A DNA stretch of 64,000 nucleotides from Nocardioides daedukensis (GCF_013408415.1 NZ_JACCAA010000001.1:1736001-1800000), one strand, 5' to 3'. Shown: positions 44,527 through 54,741, counted from the stretch's first letter. The notes: generated by a model from the letters alone, not told the origin. Numbers and translations are program-made.

Positions 44527-44621
44527 GCCTGCGCAGCGAGGAACGAGCGCAGCAGGTGAAGCGACATCCAGCCGGAGTCTGAGCCTGCGCAGCGAGGAAC
44601 GAGCGCAGCAGGTGAAGCGAC
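44522..44621. repeat. Two 44-nt direct repeats, 56-nt period
   Basis: The identical 44-nt stretches 44522-44565 and 44578-44621 begin TCTGAGCCTGCGCAGCGAGG. The first begins inside the korB stop codon region. They differ only in the short spacer between them. The units contain GCAGCGAGGAACGAGCGCAG, a self-similar repeat that may fold locally. Confidence 0.85.
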
Positions 44622-44651
44622 GATCCAGCCTCGTCTGAACCTGCACGCACG

Positions 44652-44682
44652 AAGGGCCTCCCACCGTTGGTGGGAGGCCCTT
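44652..44682. terminator. Bidirectional terminator between korB and the secreted protein gene
   Basis: A perfect 14-bp stem (arms 44652-44665 and 44669-44682, starting AAGGGCCTCCCACC) with a 3-nt loop and T residues on both flanks. It closes korAB on the plus strand and the convergent gene on the minus strand. Confidence 0.85.
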
Positions 44683-44708
44683 TTGCGTAGTCGCTGAGTG
44701 CTGGCGGC

Positions 44709-45416
44709 TCAGTAGGACTTGTAGGTGTACCAGGTCGGGCTGGTGGTCTGGACGAAGGCAGGTGCGCTCGCCGAGATGATCACCCGGTAGTAGTAGCGAC
44801 CGCTACGCGGAGCAGCGACCGAGGCCTTGTAGGCGCCGTACTTGTTGGTCTTGACCCACTTGTAGGTCTTGTAGGTGCCCTTGGAGTAGTTCGAGCGGAC
44901 GATCTTGACCGACTTGTTGGCCCAGCCCGGGTCGACGTTGCCCTGCATGTAGAGGCGACCGGACGAGGACTTGACGATCTTGGCGCCGGAGTCACGGCGG
45001 GCCTTGATCGCGCGCCAGTTGCTGGTCGCCGGGAAGGTCCACGAGTCGGTGCTGCCGCCGGTGTAGACCACCCGGTAGGTGGTGTTGGCGTAGGCAAGGG
45101 TGCGGAAGCTGAAGGAGGACTCGGTGCTGTCAGAGGCCACCCACTTCCAGCTGGAGTAGGGGGCGACCTTGCGATAGAGCGCGACCTTGCCGGGGGTCTC
45201 GGCGACCGGGCCCCAGCCGTCCTGGGGGTGCTGACCCTGGACCTGTCCCGAGATGGTGATCGCGGTCTTGTAGGTGTAGACCGAGCTGGTCTTGTTGATC
45301 ACGATCCGGGTGTCCACCGTCGTCGCGGCCTCGGCGGCCGTGGTGGTCATGGCGATCGGGATGGGGGAGAGCATTGCCGCTCCGGCGACGGCGGCAAGGA
45401 GACGCTTGGGATTCAT
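44709..45416 (-). CDS. Secreted hypothetical protein with beta-rich repeats
   Basis: A 235-residue exported protein. The signal peptide starts MNPKRLLAAVAGAAMLSPIP and is cleaved near AEA-A. The rest is beta-rich, with Ser/Thr/Tyr/Lys-rich strands that form two similar halves (YKTAITISGQVQGQHPQDGW and KVALYRKVAPYSSWKWVASD; later KSVKIVRSNYSKGTYKTYKW and YKASVAAPRSGRYYYRVIIS). Such bacterial Ig-like secreted proteins with YYYRV segments are frequent in Nocardioides, and their function is unknown. I could not place it in a named family. Confidence 0.8.
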   Translation of the reverse strand: MNPKRLLAAVAGAAMLSPIPIAMTTTAAEAATTVDTRIVINKTSSVYTYKTAITISGQVQGQHPQDGWGPVAETPGKVALYRKVAPYSSWKWVASDSTESSFSFRTLAYANTTYRVVYTGGSTDSWTFPATSNWRAIKARRDSGAKIVKSSSGRLYMQGNVDPGWANKSVKIVRSNYSKGTYKTYKWVKTNKYGAYKASVAAPRSGRYYYRVIISASAPAFVQTTSPTWYTYKSY

Positions 45417-45505
45417 GGATTCCTCCGACAGAGTGTGTGGGCGGTGCGAGAGCCATGTACCCCCTCCCCGTACCTCCGAAACCAACGATCGGTGAATCTG
45501 CCAAC

Positions 45506-45511
45506 TAGAGT
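45506..45511 (+). promoter_or_regulatory. -10 element of leaderless rarD
   Basis: TAGAGT lies 7 nt before the ATG at 45519. No ribosome binding site or good -35 is visible. Confidence 0.4.
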
Positions 45512-45518
45512 GCTGACC

Positions 45519-46442
45519 ATGTCCCGGCCGCCCCGTTCAGAGTCGCAGAAGGGCTTCATCCTCGGGGTCGCGGCCTATGGCATCTGGGGGGCATTCCCGC
45601 TCTACTGGCCGCTGCTCGAACCAGCTGGGGCGGTCGAGATCCTCGCCCACCGGGTGGTCTGGTCGATGCTGACGATGGCGATCCTGATCTTCGTCGTCGG
45701 GCGGACCCGGCAGCTGCGTGACATCTGGCATTCGCCGCGCACCAGGCGCCTGCTCACGTTGGGGTCGGTTGTGATCGCGATCAACTGGGGCACCTACATC
45801 TGGGGCGTCAACAACGGGCACGTCGTCGAGGCGTCACTGGGCTACTTCATCAACCCACTGGTGACGATGCTGATGGGCGTGCTGGTCTTCCGCGAGCGGC
45901 TCCGACCGATGCAGTGGTTCGCGGTCTCGATAGCGACCGCCGCGGTCATCGTGCTCACCCTCGCCTACGGGCGACTGCCCTGGGTCGCCCTGATCCTGGC
46001 GTTCTCGTTCGGCACCTACGGCCTGGCCAAGAAGCAGGCGAACACCGGCGCCGTGGAGAGCCTGACCTGGGAGACGATCGTGCTCTCCCCGATCGCCCTG
46101 GGCTATGTCATCTTCCTGATCGCCACCGGCAACTCCGAGTTCGGCAGCAACGGAGCTGGCCACGCGGCGATCCTGATGACCGCCGGCCTGATCACCGCGG
46201 TGCCGCTGATCTGCTTCGGCGCGGCCGCGACCAGGCTGCCGATGGTGACCCTGGGGCTGCTGCAATACCTCGCCCCGATCCTGCAGTTCGCCCTCGGCGT
46301 CCTGCTCTTCCACGAGGACATGCCGCTGGGTCGCTGGATCGGCTTCGGCCTGGTCTGGATCGCCCTGGTCATCTTCACCGTCGAGTCGGTGAACCACCGT
46401 CGGCGTCAGCTGCGCATCGCCGCCGACGCCTCAGCCATCTGA
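45519..46442 (+). CDS. rarD: EamA-family transporter RarD
   Basis: A 307-residue drug/metabolite transporter of the RarD type with ten predicted helices. KGFILGVAAYGIWGAFPLYW and EILAHRVVWSMLTMAILIFV are the RarD signatures. INWGTYIWGVNNGHVVEASL and GYFINPLVTMLMGVLVFRER follow. RarD exporters are linked to chloramphenicol sensitivity and other substrates in proteobacteria, and substrates here are unknown. Confidence 0.93.
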   Translation: MSRPPRSESQKGFILGVAAYGIWGAFPLYWPLLEPAGAVEILAHRVVWSMLTMAILIFVVGRTRQLRDIWHSPRTRRLLTLGSVVIAINWGTYIWGVNNGHVVEASLGYFINPLVTMLMGVLVFRERLRPMQWFAVSIATAAVIVLTLAYGRLPWVALILAFSFGTYGLAKKQANTGAVESLTWETIVLSPIALGYVIFLIATGNSEFGSNGAGHAAILMTAGLITAVPLICFGAAATRLPMVTLGLLQYLAPILQFALGVLLFHEDMPLGRWIGFGLVWIALVIFTVESVNHRRRQLRIAADASAI

Positions 46443-46495
46443 CGCGACCGGCGTGCGCCGGGCGACCGTGGGTCACCCGGCGACTGGGTTTCGTC

Positions 46496-47173
46496 TCAGA
46501 CGTCGGTGATCCGGATGCCGGCGTGCGCCTTGTAGCGACGGTTGGCGCTGATCAGGTTGGCGGTGAGCGCCTCGACCTGGTGGGCGTTGCGGACGCGGCC
46601 GCCGTACACGCCACGGACGCCGGGGATCGCCGAGGCGAGGGCCTGCACGGTGTCGGTGGCCTCACGGTCGTCACCGAGGACGAGTACGTCGGTCTCGATC
46701 GAGGTGACCTCGGGGTCCTCGAGCAGGACGGCGCTGACGTTGTGGAAAGCGCCGACGACGCGGCTCTCCGGGAGGAGGCCGAATGCCTGCTGGGTGGCCG
46801 AGCCCTCCTCGACGTGGAGCGCATAGGCGCCCTGCTTGTCGAAGCCGAGCGGGTTCACGCAGTCGACGACGATCTTGCCAGCGAGCTGCGGGGCGAGGGA
46901 CTTGAGGAGCTCGCCGTGCCCGTCCCAGGGAACGACGACGAGGACGATGTCGCCCTGCTCGGACGCGCCCGCGTTGTCGGCACCGGCGACACTCTTGCCG
47001 ATCGCCTCGCTGAGCTCCTTGGCCGCTGCCTCACCCTTCTCGGTGGTGCGGCTGCCGAGCACCACGTTCAGTCCGGCTTGCGCGAAGCGCCGGGCAAGGC
47101 CGCGGCCCTGGGGGCCGGTGCCGCCGAGCACAGCGATGGTGAGTCCGGTCAGGTCGATGGTGGATTCGCTCAT
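46496..47173 (-). CDS. npdG: NADPH-dependent F420 reductase
   Basis: A 225-residue Rossmann protein resembling the F420:NADP oxidoreductase family. It reads TIAVLGGTGPQGRGLARRFA (GxGxxG-type nucleotide fold), VVLGSRTTEKGEAAAKELSE, VVVPWDGHGELLKSLAPQ, VVDCVNPLGFDKQGAYALHV and VVGAFHNVSAVLLEDPE. It exchanges hydride between NADPH and coenzyme F420. The gene is leaderless by appearance, with TAGCAT 7 nt upstream of the ATG. Confidence 0.9.
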   Translation of the reverse strand: MSESTIDLTGLTIAVLGGTGPQGRGLARRFAQAGLNVVLGSRTTEKGEAAAKELSEAIGKSVAGADNAGASEQGDIVLVVVPWDGHGELLKSLAPQLAGKIVVDCVNPLGFDKQGAYALHVEEGSATQQAFGLLPESRVVGAFHNVSAVLLEDPEVTSIETDVLVLGDDREATDTVQALASAIPGVRGVYGGRVRNAHQVEALTANLISANRRYKAHAGIRITDV

Positions 47174-47180
47174 GCTCGGG

Positions 47181-47186
47181 ATGCTA
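47181..47186 (-). promoter_or_regulatory. -10 element of leaderless npdG
   Basis: TAGCAT on the minus strand lies 7 nt upstream of the ATG at 47173. No ribosome binding site is visible. Confidence 0.4.
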
Positions 47187-47224
47187 ATGCGTTACCGATG
47201 AGTCACTTGCGGGTGTCCACCCCG

Positions 47225-47370
47225 CCCGTCAACAACCGTCGGCTCAGCGATCCAATCTCGTCGAGCCGGCACTTGTTGATGCCCCACTCCTCGCCCCACC
47301 CGTCAATAACTGCCGAGTCGGCGGTTGTTCACGAACGACCGGCAGTCAACAAGTGCCGGGTCGGTGCAGG
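47225..47370. repeat. Second cluster of the CAACAA-type intergenic repeats
   Basis: Diverged copies of the 22-nt unit found near 23.2-23.4 kb: GTCAACAACCGTCGGCTCAG near 47228, an inverted GCCGGCACTTGTTGA near 47265, GTCAATAACTGCCGAGTCGG near 47304, and GTCAACAAGTGCCGGGTCGG near 47346. They fill the gap between npdG and the polyprenyl synthase gene. Confidence 0.75.
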
Positions 47371-47394
47371 CCGGGCGGGGCGGGGTGGGGTGGG

Positions 47395-48405
47395 TCAGGC
47401 GGTGCGGGTGGCGACCACGTCGGCGAAGGCCTCGAGTGCGGACCGGACCGGACCCTGGGGCAGGGCACCGAGCAGCGCCTTGGCCTCCCCCGCGCGCTCG
47501 ACCACGAACGCTCGCGCCTGGTCCATCGCCGGGTGCTTGCGCAGCAGGTCGAGCGCCTCGGCGTGCAGGGCGTCGTCGGAGAGGTCGAGGCCGAGCAGCT
47601 CCTTGAGCCGGGCGTCGGCCGGATCGGACGATGCCTGGGCGAGCAGCACCGGCAGGGTCGGCACACCCTCGCGCAGGTCGGTGCCCGGGGTCTTGCCGGA
47701 CTCCTCGGACTCGGAGGCGATGTCGAGGATGTCGTCGGAGAGCTGGAACGCGGTGCCGACGAGCTCGCCGTACGCCGCCAGCGCGTCCTCGATCTCCTGA
47801 CCGGCGCCACCGAAGCGGGCGCCGTACAGCGCCGAGGTGGCGATCAGCGAGCCGGTCTTGCCGGCGACGACGCGGAGGTGGTGCTCGATCGGGTCGGTGC
47901 CCTCGGGGGCCGGAACCGTCTCCAGGATCTGGCCCTCGACCAGGCGGGTGAACGTGCGTGCCTGGATCCTGACCGCAGACGCACCCAGGTCGGCGGTCAG
48001 CTCAGAGGACTTCGAGAACAGGAAGTCACCGGTCAGGATCGCCACGTGGTTGTCCCAGCGGGCGTTGGCCGAGTCGGCCCCACGGCGCAGGTCAGCCTCG
48101 TCCATCACGTCATCGTGATAGAGCGAAGCCAGGTGCGTCAGCTCGACCACGCAGGCAGCAGTGATCACGTCGTCGGAGTCGGCCTGGTCGCCGGTCTCCG
48201 CGGCCAGCAGCACCAGCAGCGGGCGGAAGCGCTTCCCGCCGGCGTGCATGAGGTGCCGGGCAGCCGTAGTCACATATTCGGTCTCGCTGCGGATGTGGCC
48301 AGTGAGAGCTTCCTCCACCTCGACCAACCGCGCCTTCAGGCGGGCGGCGAGTTCCTCGTCGAGGATGGGGAGGGCCAGTGCGGGGCCGGTGTTCGGGTCG
48401 GTCAC
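47395..48405 (-). CDS. Long-chain trans-polyprenyl diphosphate synthase
   Basis: A 336-residue isoprenyl diphosphate synthase. The first Asp-rich motif is YHDDVMDEADLRRGADSANA and the second QLSDDILDIAS. GGKRFRPLLVLLAAE near the N-terminus binds substrate. It lengthens isopentenyl diphosphate chains, probably to the octa- or nonaprenyl side chain of menaquinone, which accepts electrons from complex I. The GTG at 48405 overlaps the nuoN stop as GTGA, and the upstream frame has no similarity. It lies at the 3' end of the nuo operon. Confidence 0.94.
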   Translation of the reverse strand: MTDPNTGPALALPILDEELAARLKARLVEVEEALTGHIRSETEYVTTAARHLMHAGGKRFRPLLVLLAAETGDQADSDDVITAACVVELTHLASLYHDDVMDEADLRRGADSANARWDNHVAILTGDFLFSKSSELTADLGASAVRIQARTFTRLVEGQILETVPAPEGTDPIEHHLRVVAGKTGSLIATSALYGARFGGAGQEIEDALAAYGELVGTAFQLSDDILDIASESEESGKTPGTDLREGVPTLPVLLAQASSDPADARLKELLGLDLSDDALHAEALDLLRKHPAMDQARAFVVERAGEAKALLGALPQGPVRSALEAFADVVATRTA

Positions 48406-49985
48406 CTGATGAAGTCTCCCGCATGCGCTGCCAGATCGAGAACCGGGCCGGGCAGAACGCCCAGTACGACGGTCACGACGACACCGAGCCCGATCGCCGT
48501 GGCGGTCATGAAGCTGGGCAGCGTGACGGCCGGACCAGCACCCTGGGGCTCGGAGAAGTACATGATCACGATCACCCGGATGTAGAAGAACGCGGCCAGT
48601 GCGGAGGTCAGCACCGCGATCACCACGATCGGCCAGGCTCCACCCGACATCGCCGAGGCGAAGACCGCCCACTTCCCGCTGAAGCCAGCGGTCAGCGGAA
48701 TGCCCGCGAACCCGAGCAGGAACAGGGTCATCGCACCGGCGATGACCGGAGACTCCTTGCCCAGGCCTGCCCAACGGGACAGGTGGGTCGCCTCCCCGCC
48801 CGCGTCGCGGACCAGCGAGACAATCGCGAAGGCGCCGACGGTCATGAACCCATAGGTGACCAGGTAGAAGAGCACGGACTGGGTGGAGGTGATCTGGTCA
48901 CCGACCGCGGTCGCCGCGGAGGTGGTCCCGATCAGGCCGGTGAGCAGGAACCCGGTGTGCGTGATCGAGGAGTAGGCCAGCATCCGCTTGATGTCGCTCT
49001 GTGCGATGGCCAGCACTGCACCGATCACCATCGAGCCGATCGCAATCACCCACAGCATCGGCTCCCAGGTCCAGCGCTCGGAGCCGAAGGCGACATAGAA
49101 GATGCGGAGCATCGCACCGAACGCGGCGATCTTCGTCGCGGCCGCCATGAAGGCGGTGACCTGGGTCGGAGCGCCCTGATAGACGTCCGGGGTCCAGGCC
49201 TGGAACGGAACCGCACCGACCTTGAAGAGCAGGCCGACCGAGATCAGCCCGATCCCGATCAGCAGCAGAGTCCGGCTCTCGGTGCTGTTGGCGATCGCCT
49301 CGTTGATGCCCGAGTAGGACATCGAGCCGGCATAGCCGTAGACCAGCGCGATCCCATAGATCACGAACCCGGAGGAGAAAGCCCCGAGCAGGAAATATTT
49401 CAGTGCCGCTTCCTGGCTGAGCAGGCGGCGACGCCGGGCCAGTCCGGAGAGCAGGTAGAGCGGCAGGGAGAGGACCTCGAGGCCGACGAAGAAGGTCAGC
49501 AGGTCGTTGGCCGAGGTGAAGATCATCATCCCGCCGAGGGCGAACATCATCAGCGGGAAGACCTCGGTGTGGTCCAGTCCCTGCGTCGATGCCTCGCGCT
49601 CGGCCTCCGTGCCGGGCAGGGCTGCGGCCTGGCCGGCGAACGCCGAGACCCCGCCCTCGAGGCGACGCTCGGCGAAGAGCAGGACACCGGCAACGGAGAC
49701 CACCAACAGCAGGCCCCACAGGAAGATCGCCGGTCCGTCGACGGCCAGGGCGCCTTCCGCGGCCACCAGGCCGCGGGCGGACCCGTGCTTCTCGAGGTCG
49801 ATCCCGACCCAGATGACCGCACCCAGGGCGGCCAGGGTGCCGAGGAGACCGAGGCTCACCTGGGCCAGATAACGACCACCACGCGGGACGAACGCCTCGA
49901 CGAGGACGCCCAGGCAGGCGACGCCGAAGACGATCAGCAACGGCGAGAGCTCGGCGTACTCGATGACGGGCTTCACGAACTCCAT
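48402..49985 (-). CDS. nuoN: NADH:quinone oxidoreductase subunit N
   Basis: A 527-residue antiporter-like membrane subunit of complex I with about 14 helices. KYFLLGAFSSGFVIYGIALV, LFKVGAVPFQAWTPDVYQGA (conserved Lys of the proton channel) and KIAAFGAMLRIFYVAFGSER are typical. An acidic-basic insertion (about 115-140) precedes the ninth segment. Its ATG overlaps the nuoM stop by one base, and it is coupled to the polyprenyl synthase by GTGA. Confidence 0.97.
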   Translation of the reverse strand: MEFVKPVIEYAELSPLLIVFGVACLGVLVEAFVPRGGRYLAQVSLGLLGTLAALGAVIWVGIDLEKHGSARGLVAAEGALAVDGPAIFLWGLLLVVSVAGVLLFAERRLEGGVSAFAGQAAALPGTEAEREASTQGLDHTEVFPLMMFALGGMMIFTSANDLLTFFVGLEVLSLPLYLLSGLARRRRLLSQEAALKYFLLGAFSSGFVIYGIALVYGYAGSMSYSGINEAIANSTESRTLLLIGIGLISVGLLFKVGAVPFQAWTPDVYQGAPTQVTAFMAAATKIAAFGAMLRIFYVAFGSERWTWEPMLWVIAIGSMVIGAVLAIAQSDIKRMLAYSSITHTGFLLTGLIGTTSAATAVGDQITSTQSVLFYLVTYGFMTVGAFAIVSLVRDAGGEATHLSRWAGLGKESPVIAGAMTLFLLGFAGIPLTAGFSGKWAVFASAMSGGAWPIVVIAVLTSALAAFFYIRVIVIMYFSEPQGAGPAVTLPSFMTATAIGLGVVVTVVLGVLPGPVLDLAAHAGDFIR

Positions 49986-51565
49986 CAGTGCTCGCCCCCT
50001 TCGGTGTCGACGGTCGGCACGGTGGGCGGTTCATCCGCCGTTCCGACGTAGTCCATGGTTGCCGCGACGGCGGGATTGATCACGTCGAGCAGCGGTTGCG
50101 GATAGAAGCCGAAGAGCACCATCGCCAGCACCAGCGGCGCGATCGCGCCGACCTCACGGGGGCTGACGTCGGTGAAGGTCTCCACCTGCGGGTGCGTCGG
50201 GCCGGTCATGATCTTCTGGTACATCCAGAGCACGTAGATCGCGGCGAGCACGATCCCGGTCACCGCGAAGGCGCCGACGACCCAGTGGTGGGCGAATCCG
50301 CCGACCAGGACCAGGAACTCCGAGACGAACGGCGAGAGGCCGGGCAGCCCCAGCGTGCCGAGGCCACCGATCAGGAAGAGGCCGGCCAGGATCGGGGCCT
50401 TCTTCTCCACTCCCCCGTGGTCGCTGATCAGCGTCGATCCGCGACGACGGATCAGGTAGCCGGCGACCAGGAAGAGGATCGCCGTCGCGACGCCGTGGTT
50501 GAACATGTAGAACGTCGCGCCGGACATGCCCTGGCTGTTCATCACGAAGATGCCGAGCACGATGAAGCCGAAGTGCGACAGCGAGGTCAGGCCGATCAGG
50601 CGGAGCATGTCGTCCTGGCCGATCGCCAGCAGCGCTCCATAGATGATGCTGATCAGGGCCAGCACGATGACCACCGGCGTGGCCCACTGCGAGGCCTCCG
50701 GGAACATGCCCAGGCAGAACCGCAGCATGCCGTAGGTGCCGATCTTGTCGAGCACGCAGATCAGCAGCACGGACGTGCCGGGGGTGGCCGCGGCCGTGGT
50801 GTCCGGCAGCCAGGTGTGCACCGGGAAGAGCGGCGCCTTGATCGCGAAGGCGATGAAGAAGCCGAGGAACAGCCAGCGACCGGTCTCCTTGTCGATGTCG
50901 AGCGAGGCCAGGTCGGAGATCAGGTACGTCGGCTCGCCGGCGTTGGCGGAGACCGCGTAGAGCCCCACGACTGAGGCCAGCATGATCAGTCCGCCGGCCA
51001 GCATGTAGAGCAGGAACTTCACTGCCGCCTTGGCCCGCTGGGCCCGGTCGGCGCCACCGAAGTGCCCGATCAGGAAGTACGCCGGGATCAGCGTCGCCTC
51101 GAAGGCGACGTAGAACAGGAAGACGTCCTGGGCCATGAAGACCACGAGCGCCATCGCCTGCATGGCCAGCATCCACCCGAAGTAGGAGCCAGCTCGCGAG
51201 ACGACGGTGCCGTCCGGGGCGATCTCGTCGGCGTCGTACCAGGAGCCGAGGATCACCACGGGGACCAGCAGCGTGGTCAGCAGCACGAGGGTCAGCCCGA
51301 TGCCGTCGACCCCGAGCGCATAGTGCGCGCCGAAGGCGGGGATCCACTCGTGCGTCTCGGTGAACTGCATGCCGTTGTGGTTGACGAAGCGGAGCGCCAC
51401 CACGGCGGAGAGCACGAAGGTGATCACCGAGGTGCCGAGTGCGACGTACTTCGGCAGCAGCGAGACGCTCCCACCCACTCCGCCACCAGCAGGCACGAAG
51501 CGGGTCGCGAGTGCTCCCAGCAACGGGACCAGCACGATCAGGCTCAGCCAAGGGAAGTCGTTCAC
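49985..51565 (-). CDS. nuoM: NADH:quinone oxidoreductase subunit M
   Basis: A 526-residue antiporter-like proton-pumping subunit. [18 protein letters not shown] carries the conserved Glu, [20 protein letters not shown] and [20 protein letters not shown] carry the key lysine, and [20 protein letters not shown] follows. I moved the start to the GTG at 51565, which overlaps the nuoL stop as GTGA. The open frame continues far upstream but as a nuoL shadow. Confidence 0.97.
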   Translation of the reverse strand: MNDFPWLSLIVLVPLLGALATRFVPAGGGVGGSVSLLPKYVALGTSVITFVLSAVVALRFVNHNGMQFTETHEWIPAFGAHYALGVDGIGLTLVLLTTLLVPVVILGSWYDADEIAPDGTVVSRAGSYFGWMLAMQAMALVVFMAQDVFLFYVAFEATLIPAYFLIGHFGGADRAQRAKAAVKFLLYMLAGGLIMLASVVGLYAVSANAGEPTYLISDLASLDIDKETGRWLFLGFFIAFAIKAPLFPVHTWLPDTTAAATPGTSVLLICVLDKIGTYGMLRFCLGMFPEASQWATPVVIVLALISIIYGALLAIGQDDMLRLIGLTSLSHFGFIVLGIFVMNSQGMSGATFYMFNHGVATAILFLVAGYLIRRRGSTLISDHGGVEKKAPILAGLFLIGGLGTLGLPGLSPFVSEFLVLVGGFAHHWVVGAFAVTGIVLAAIYVLWMYQKIMTGPTHPQVETFTDVSPREVGAIAPLVLAMVLFGFYPQPLLDVINPAVAATMDYVGTADEPPTVPTVDTEGGEH

Positions 51566-53541
51566 AGGCCGTTCACCCCCAGCATCACGAGCACCACGAG
51601 GGAGGCGCCGACCAGCACCCAGAGGGCGTAGGAGCGCACGAAGCCGTTCTGCACCGTCCGGGAGACGCGGGCCAGGCCACCCATCCCGGCGGCCTGCCCC
51701 TCGACGGCGCCGTCGATGACGCTGTTGTCGAAGGTGGTCAGACCGGCCACGAGGTGGCGACCGGGCGTGACCACCAGGGTGTCGTTGATGGTGTCCCCGT
51801 AGAGGTCGGCGCGGGCCGCTCTCGTGAAAACGGAGACGTCCGTGGGTGCGACGCGGGGCACCTGAGTCCTTCCGATCGTGAACCAGGCAAGGGCAACACC
51901 GGCAGCGACGGTCGCGACCACGATGAGCGTGAGCACGAGGACCGGCACCGGCAGGTGTCCGTGGTGGACCTCGCCGACGACCGGCGAGAGCCAGTCGACG
52001 ATCCAGTTGTTGATGAGCAGCGCCCCACCGAGCACCGACAGTGCACCGAGCACGATCAGCGGGATGGTCATCACCTTCGGCGACTCGTGCGGGTGTACGC
52101 CGTCCTCCCAACGCCCGTGGCCGTCCGGCTCGGGGGTGAAGAAGGTCAGCAGCATCAGTCGGGTCATGTAGAACGCCGTGACGCCGGCACCGATCAGGGC
52201 GGCGATGCCGACCACGATGTTCTCGGCGAACGCGGCCTCGATGATCTTGTCCTTCGACCAGAACCCGGCGAAGCCCGGGAAGCCGATGATCGCGAGATAG
52301 CCCATGGCGAAGGTCAGGAAGGTCACTGGGAGCGCCTTCCTCAGCGCGCCGTAGTGCCGCATGTTCACGTCGTCGTCCATCGCGTGCATCACCGAGCCGG
52401 CACCGAGGAACATGTTGGCCTTGAAGAAGCCGTGGGTGATCAGGTGGAAGATCGCGAACGCATAGCCGGCCGGGCCGAGACCGGCACCGAGCATCATGTA
52501 GCCGATCTGGCTCATCGTGGAGCCGGCCAGCACCTTCTTGATGTCGTCCTTGGCACAACCGATGACCGCACCCCACAGCAGCGTGACCACGGCGACCAGG
52601 ACCACGGCGGTCTGGGCGGTCGGTGCGAACTCGTAGATGAAGTTGGACCGGACCACGAGATAGACGCCGGCGGTGACCATGGTTGCCGCGTGGATCAGGG
52701 CCGAGACCGGGGTCGGGCCCTCCATCGCGTCCAGGAGCCAGGCCTGCAACGGCACCTGGGCGCTCTTGCCGCAGGCTCCGAGCAGGAGCAGCAGCCCGAT
52801 CGCGGTCATCGTCGACTCACTCGCACCCTCGGCCGCGGCACTGACGCCGGCGAACGAGATGGTGCCGAAGGTGACGAAGATGAGCATGATCGCCAGCGAC
52901 ATCCCGATGTCACCAACGCGGTTGATCACGAACGCCTTCTTGGCCGCGGCCGCGGCACTCGGCTTGTGCTGCCAGAAGCCGATCAGCAGGTACGACGCCA
53001 GGCCGACGCCCTCCCAGCCCAGGAAGACGACCAGGTAGTTGCCGGCCAGGACCAGGGTGAGCATGGCCGCGATGAAGAGGTTGAGATAGCCGAAGAAGCG
53101 CCGACGCCGCTCGTCGTGCTCCATGTACCCGATGGAGTAGATGTGGATCAGCGAGCCGACACCGGTGATCAGCAGCACGAACAGGATCGAGAGCTGGTCG
53201 ACGAGGAGGTCCATGCCGACCTCGAAGCCACCGACCTCGATCCAGGTGAACAGGTGGTTGAGCACCTGCCGGTCGTCACCGTCGCGGCCCATCAGGGCGA
53301 AGAAGGTGATCAGTCCGAGCACGAAGGCGCCCACTGCGGTGGCCGTGCCGAGCAGGTGGCCCCACGCGTTGGTACGCCGTCCTCCCACCAGCAGGATGGC
53401 GGCACCGGCCAGCGGCAGCACGATCAGCAGCCAGGACAGGGAGAAGATCCCGTCGGCCGCCACCGGTGACAGCACGGGCACGTGCACGTCGGTTGCGAGC
53501 CCCGTCAGGAGCGGAGCAATCTGGGTCGTCAAGTCAGTCAC
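51562..53541 (-). CDS. nuoL: NADH:quinone oxidoreductase subunit L
   Basis: A 659-residue largest pumping subunit. [60 protein letters not shown] and [20 protein letters not shown] are diagnostic. [20 protein letters not shown] marks the later helices. The C-terminus contains the long lateral helix. It begins one base after the nuoK stop and is coupled to nuoM by GTGA. Confidence 0.98.
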   Translation of the reverse strand: MTDLTTQIAPLLTGLATDVHVPVLSPVAADGIFSLSWLLIVLPLAGAAILLVGGRRTNAWGHLLGTATAVGAFVLGLITFFALMGRDGDDRQVLNHLFTWIEVGGFEVGMDLLVDQLSILFVLLITGVGSLIHIYSIGYMEHDERRRRFFGYLNLFIAAMLTLVLAGNYLVVFLGWEGVGLASYLLIGFWQHKPSAAAAAKKAFVINRVGDIGMSLAIMLIFVTFGTISFAGVSAAAEGASESTMTAIGLLLLLGACGKSAQVPLQAWLLDAMEGPTPVSALIHAATMVTAGVYLVVRSNFIYEFAPTAQTAVVLVAVVTLLWGAVIGCAKDDIKKVLAGSTMSQIGYMMLGAGLGPAGYAFAIFHLITHGFFKANMFLGAGSVMHAMDDDVNMRHYGALRKALPVTFLTFAMGYLAIIGFPGFAGFWSKDKIIEAAFAENIVVGIAALIGAGVTAFYMTRLMLLTFFTPEPDGHGRWEDGVHPHESPKVMTIPLIVLGALSVLGGALLINNWIVDWLSPVVGEVHHGHLPVPVLVLTLIVVATVAAGVALAWFTIGRTQVPRVAPTDVSVFTRAARADLYGDTINDTLVVTPGRHLVAGLTTFDNSVIDGAVEGQAAGMGGLARVSRTVQNGFVRSYALWVLVGASLVVLVMLGVNGL

Positions 53542-53542
53542 C

Positions 53543-53842
53543 TCAGTACTTCAACAGGCTCGCGTCGTCGACCGAGGCCGATCGCCGGGTCCGGAAGATG
53601 GTCATGATGATCGCCAGTCCGACCACGACCTCGGCGGCGGCCACGACCATCACGAAGAAGGCCGCCACCTGCCCGTCGAGGTTGCCGTGGGCCTTGGCGA
53701 AGGTGACCAGGGCAAGGTTCGAGGCGTTGAGCATCAGCTCCACGCACATGAAGACCACGATGGCGTTGCGCCGGACCAGCACACCGATGGCGCCGATCGT
53801 GAAGAGGATCGCCGAGAGCAGGATCCAGGGTTCGGTCTCCAT
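53543..53842 (-). CDS. nuoK: NADH:quinone oxidoreductase subunit K
   Basis: A 99-residue three-helix subunit: [40 protein letters not shown] (conserved Glu in the membrane) and [20 protein letters not shown]. Full length. Its ATG overlaps the nuoJ stop by one base. Confidence 0.98.
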   Translation of the reverse strand: METEPWILLSAILFTIGAIGVLVRRNAIVVFMCVELMLNASNLALVTFAKAHGNLDGQVAAFFVMVVAAAEVVVGLAIIMTIFRTRRSASVDDASLLKY

Positions 53843-54741
53843 CAGTCATCCTCCCCCGCGACAGGGCCCTGGGCCGGTGCCTGGCGGCCCGGTTGGGCCG
53901 TTCCCGACGTCGGAGTTCCGGGCGGCGGCGGCTGTTCCTCGGTCGAGGCCGCAGCCCCGGACCTGCCGGAGACCTCGGGTGCCCGTGCGACCTCGATGCC
54001 GAGCTGGCGCTGGACCTCGTCGATGGCCTCGGCCATCGCGGGCGCGGAGCGCACCGTGCCCCGCGCAGCGAGCACGCGGGAGATCGAGTCCTGTGCCGTG
54101 GTGCCGTCCGGGAGGAGCGCCGGGGTGTCCACGGAGTTGTGCCGGGCGAAGACCCCCGGGGCCGGGAGCGGGCCCGGGTGGCGTCCGGTCTCGGCGTACT
54201 CGCGCATCCGCCGGTCGGCGGCCTGTCCCTGGGTCTCCTTGGGCACCAAGCGCTCGCGGTGGGCGAGCACCATCGCGCCGATGGCTGCGGTGATCAGCAG
54301 CGCCGAGGTGGCCTCGAAGGCGAAGACATATTTGCTGAACAGCAGGTTGGCCAGGCCCTGGACGTTGCCTGCGGCGTTCGCCTCGGCCAGGCCACCCATC
54401 GCGCCGAAACTGACCTGGGAGATGCCGATGACCAGGGTCAGGCCGAAGAGCAGCCCGAAGATCGTGGCGAGCAGGCGCTGTCCGCGGATCGTCTCGACCA
54501 CCGAGTCGGAGGCGTCGACGCCGACCAGCATCAGCACGAACAGGAAGAGCATCAGGATCGCGCCGGTGTAGACGATGATCTGCACCGCGAAGAGGAACGG
54601 TGCCTCGAGGACGGCGTAGAGCACGGCCAGCGAGATCATCACCACGGCCAGCAGCAGTGCGGCGTGCACGGCCTTGCGGACGAAGAGGATGCCGAGGGCG
54701 GCGATCACCATGATCGGCGCCAGGATCCAGAACGCGGTCAC
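53842..54741 (-). CDS. nuoJ: NADH:quinone oxidoreductase subunit J
   Basis: A 299-residue subunit. Five helices occupy about the first 175 residues ([40 protein letters not shown]). The last 120 residues form a proline-, alanine- and glutamine-rich hydrophilic tail not found in the shorter enterobacterial NuoJ (about 184). The GTG at 54741 overlaps the nuoI stop as GTGA. Confidence 0.96.
   Translation of the reverse strand: MTAFWILAPIMVIAALGILFVRKAVHAALLLAVVMISLAVLYAVLEAPFLFAVQIIVYTGAILMLFLFVLMLVGVDASDSVVETIRGQRLLATIFGLLFGLTLVIGISQVSFGAMGGLAEANAAGNVQGLANLLFSKYVFAFEATSALLITAAIGAMVLAHRERLVPKETQGQAADRRMREYAETGRHPGPLPAPGVFARHNSVDTPALLPDGTTAQDSISRVLAARGTVRSAPAMAEAIDEVQRQLGIEVARAPEVSGRSGAAASTEEQPPPPGTPTSGTAQPGRQAPAQGPVAGEDD

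Noticed and set aside
51566..52576. 863-codon nuoM reading
   Set aside because: The upstream part is nuoL out of frame. The GTG at 51565 overlaps the nuoL stop and starts a normal NuoM.
51439..53469. Plus-strand open frame of 676 codons
   Set aside because: It is opposite nuoL and is rich in Asp/Gln/Arg/His, a shadow of hydrophobic coding sequence.
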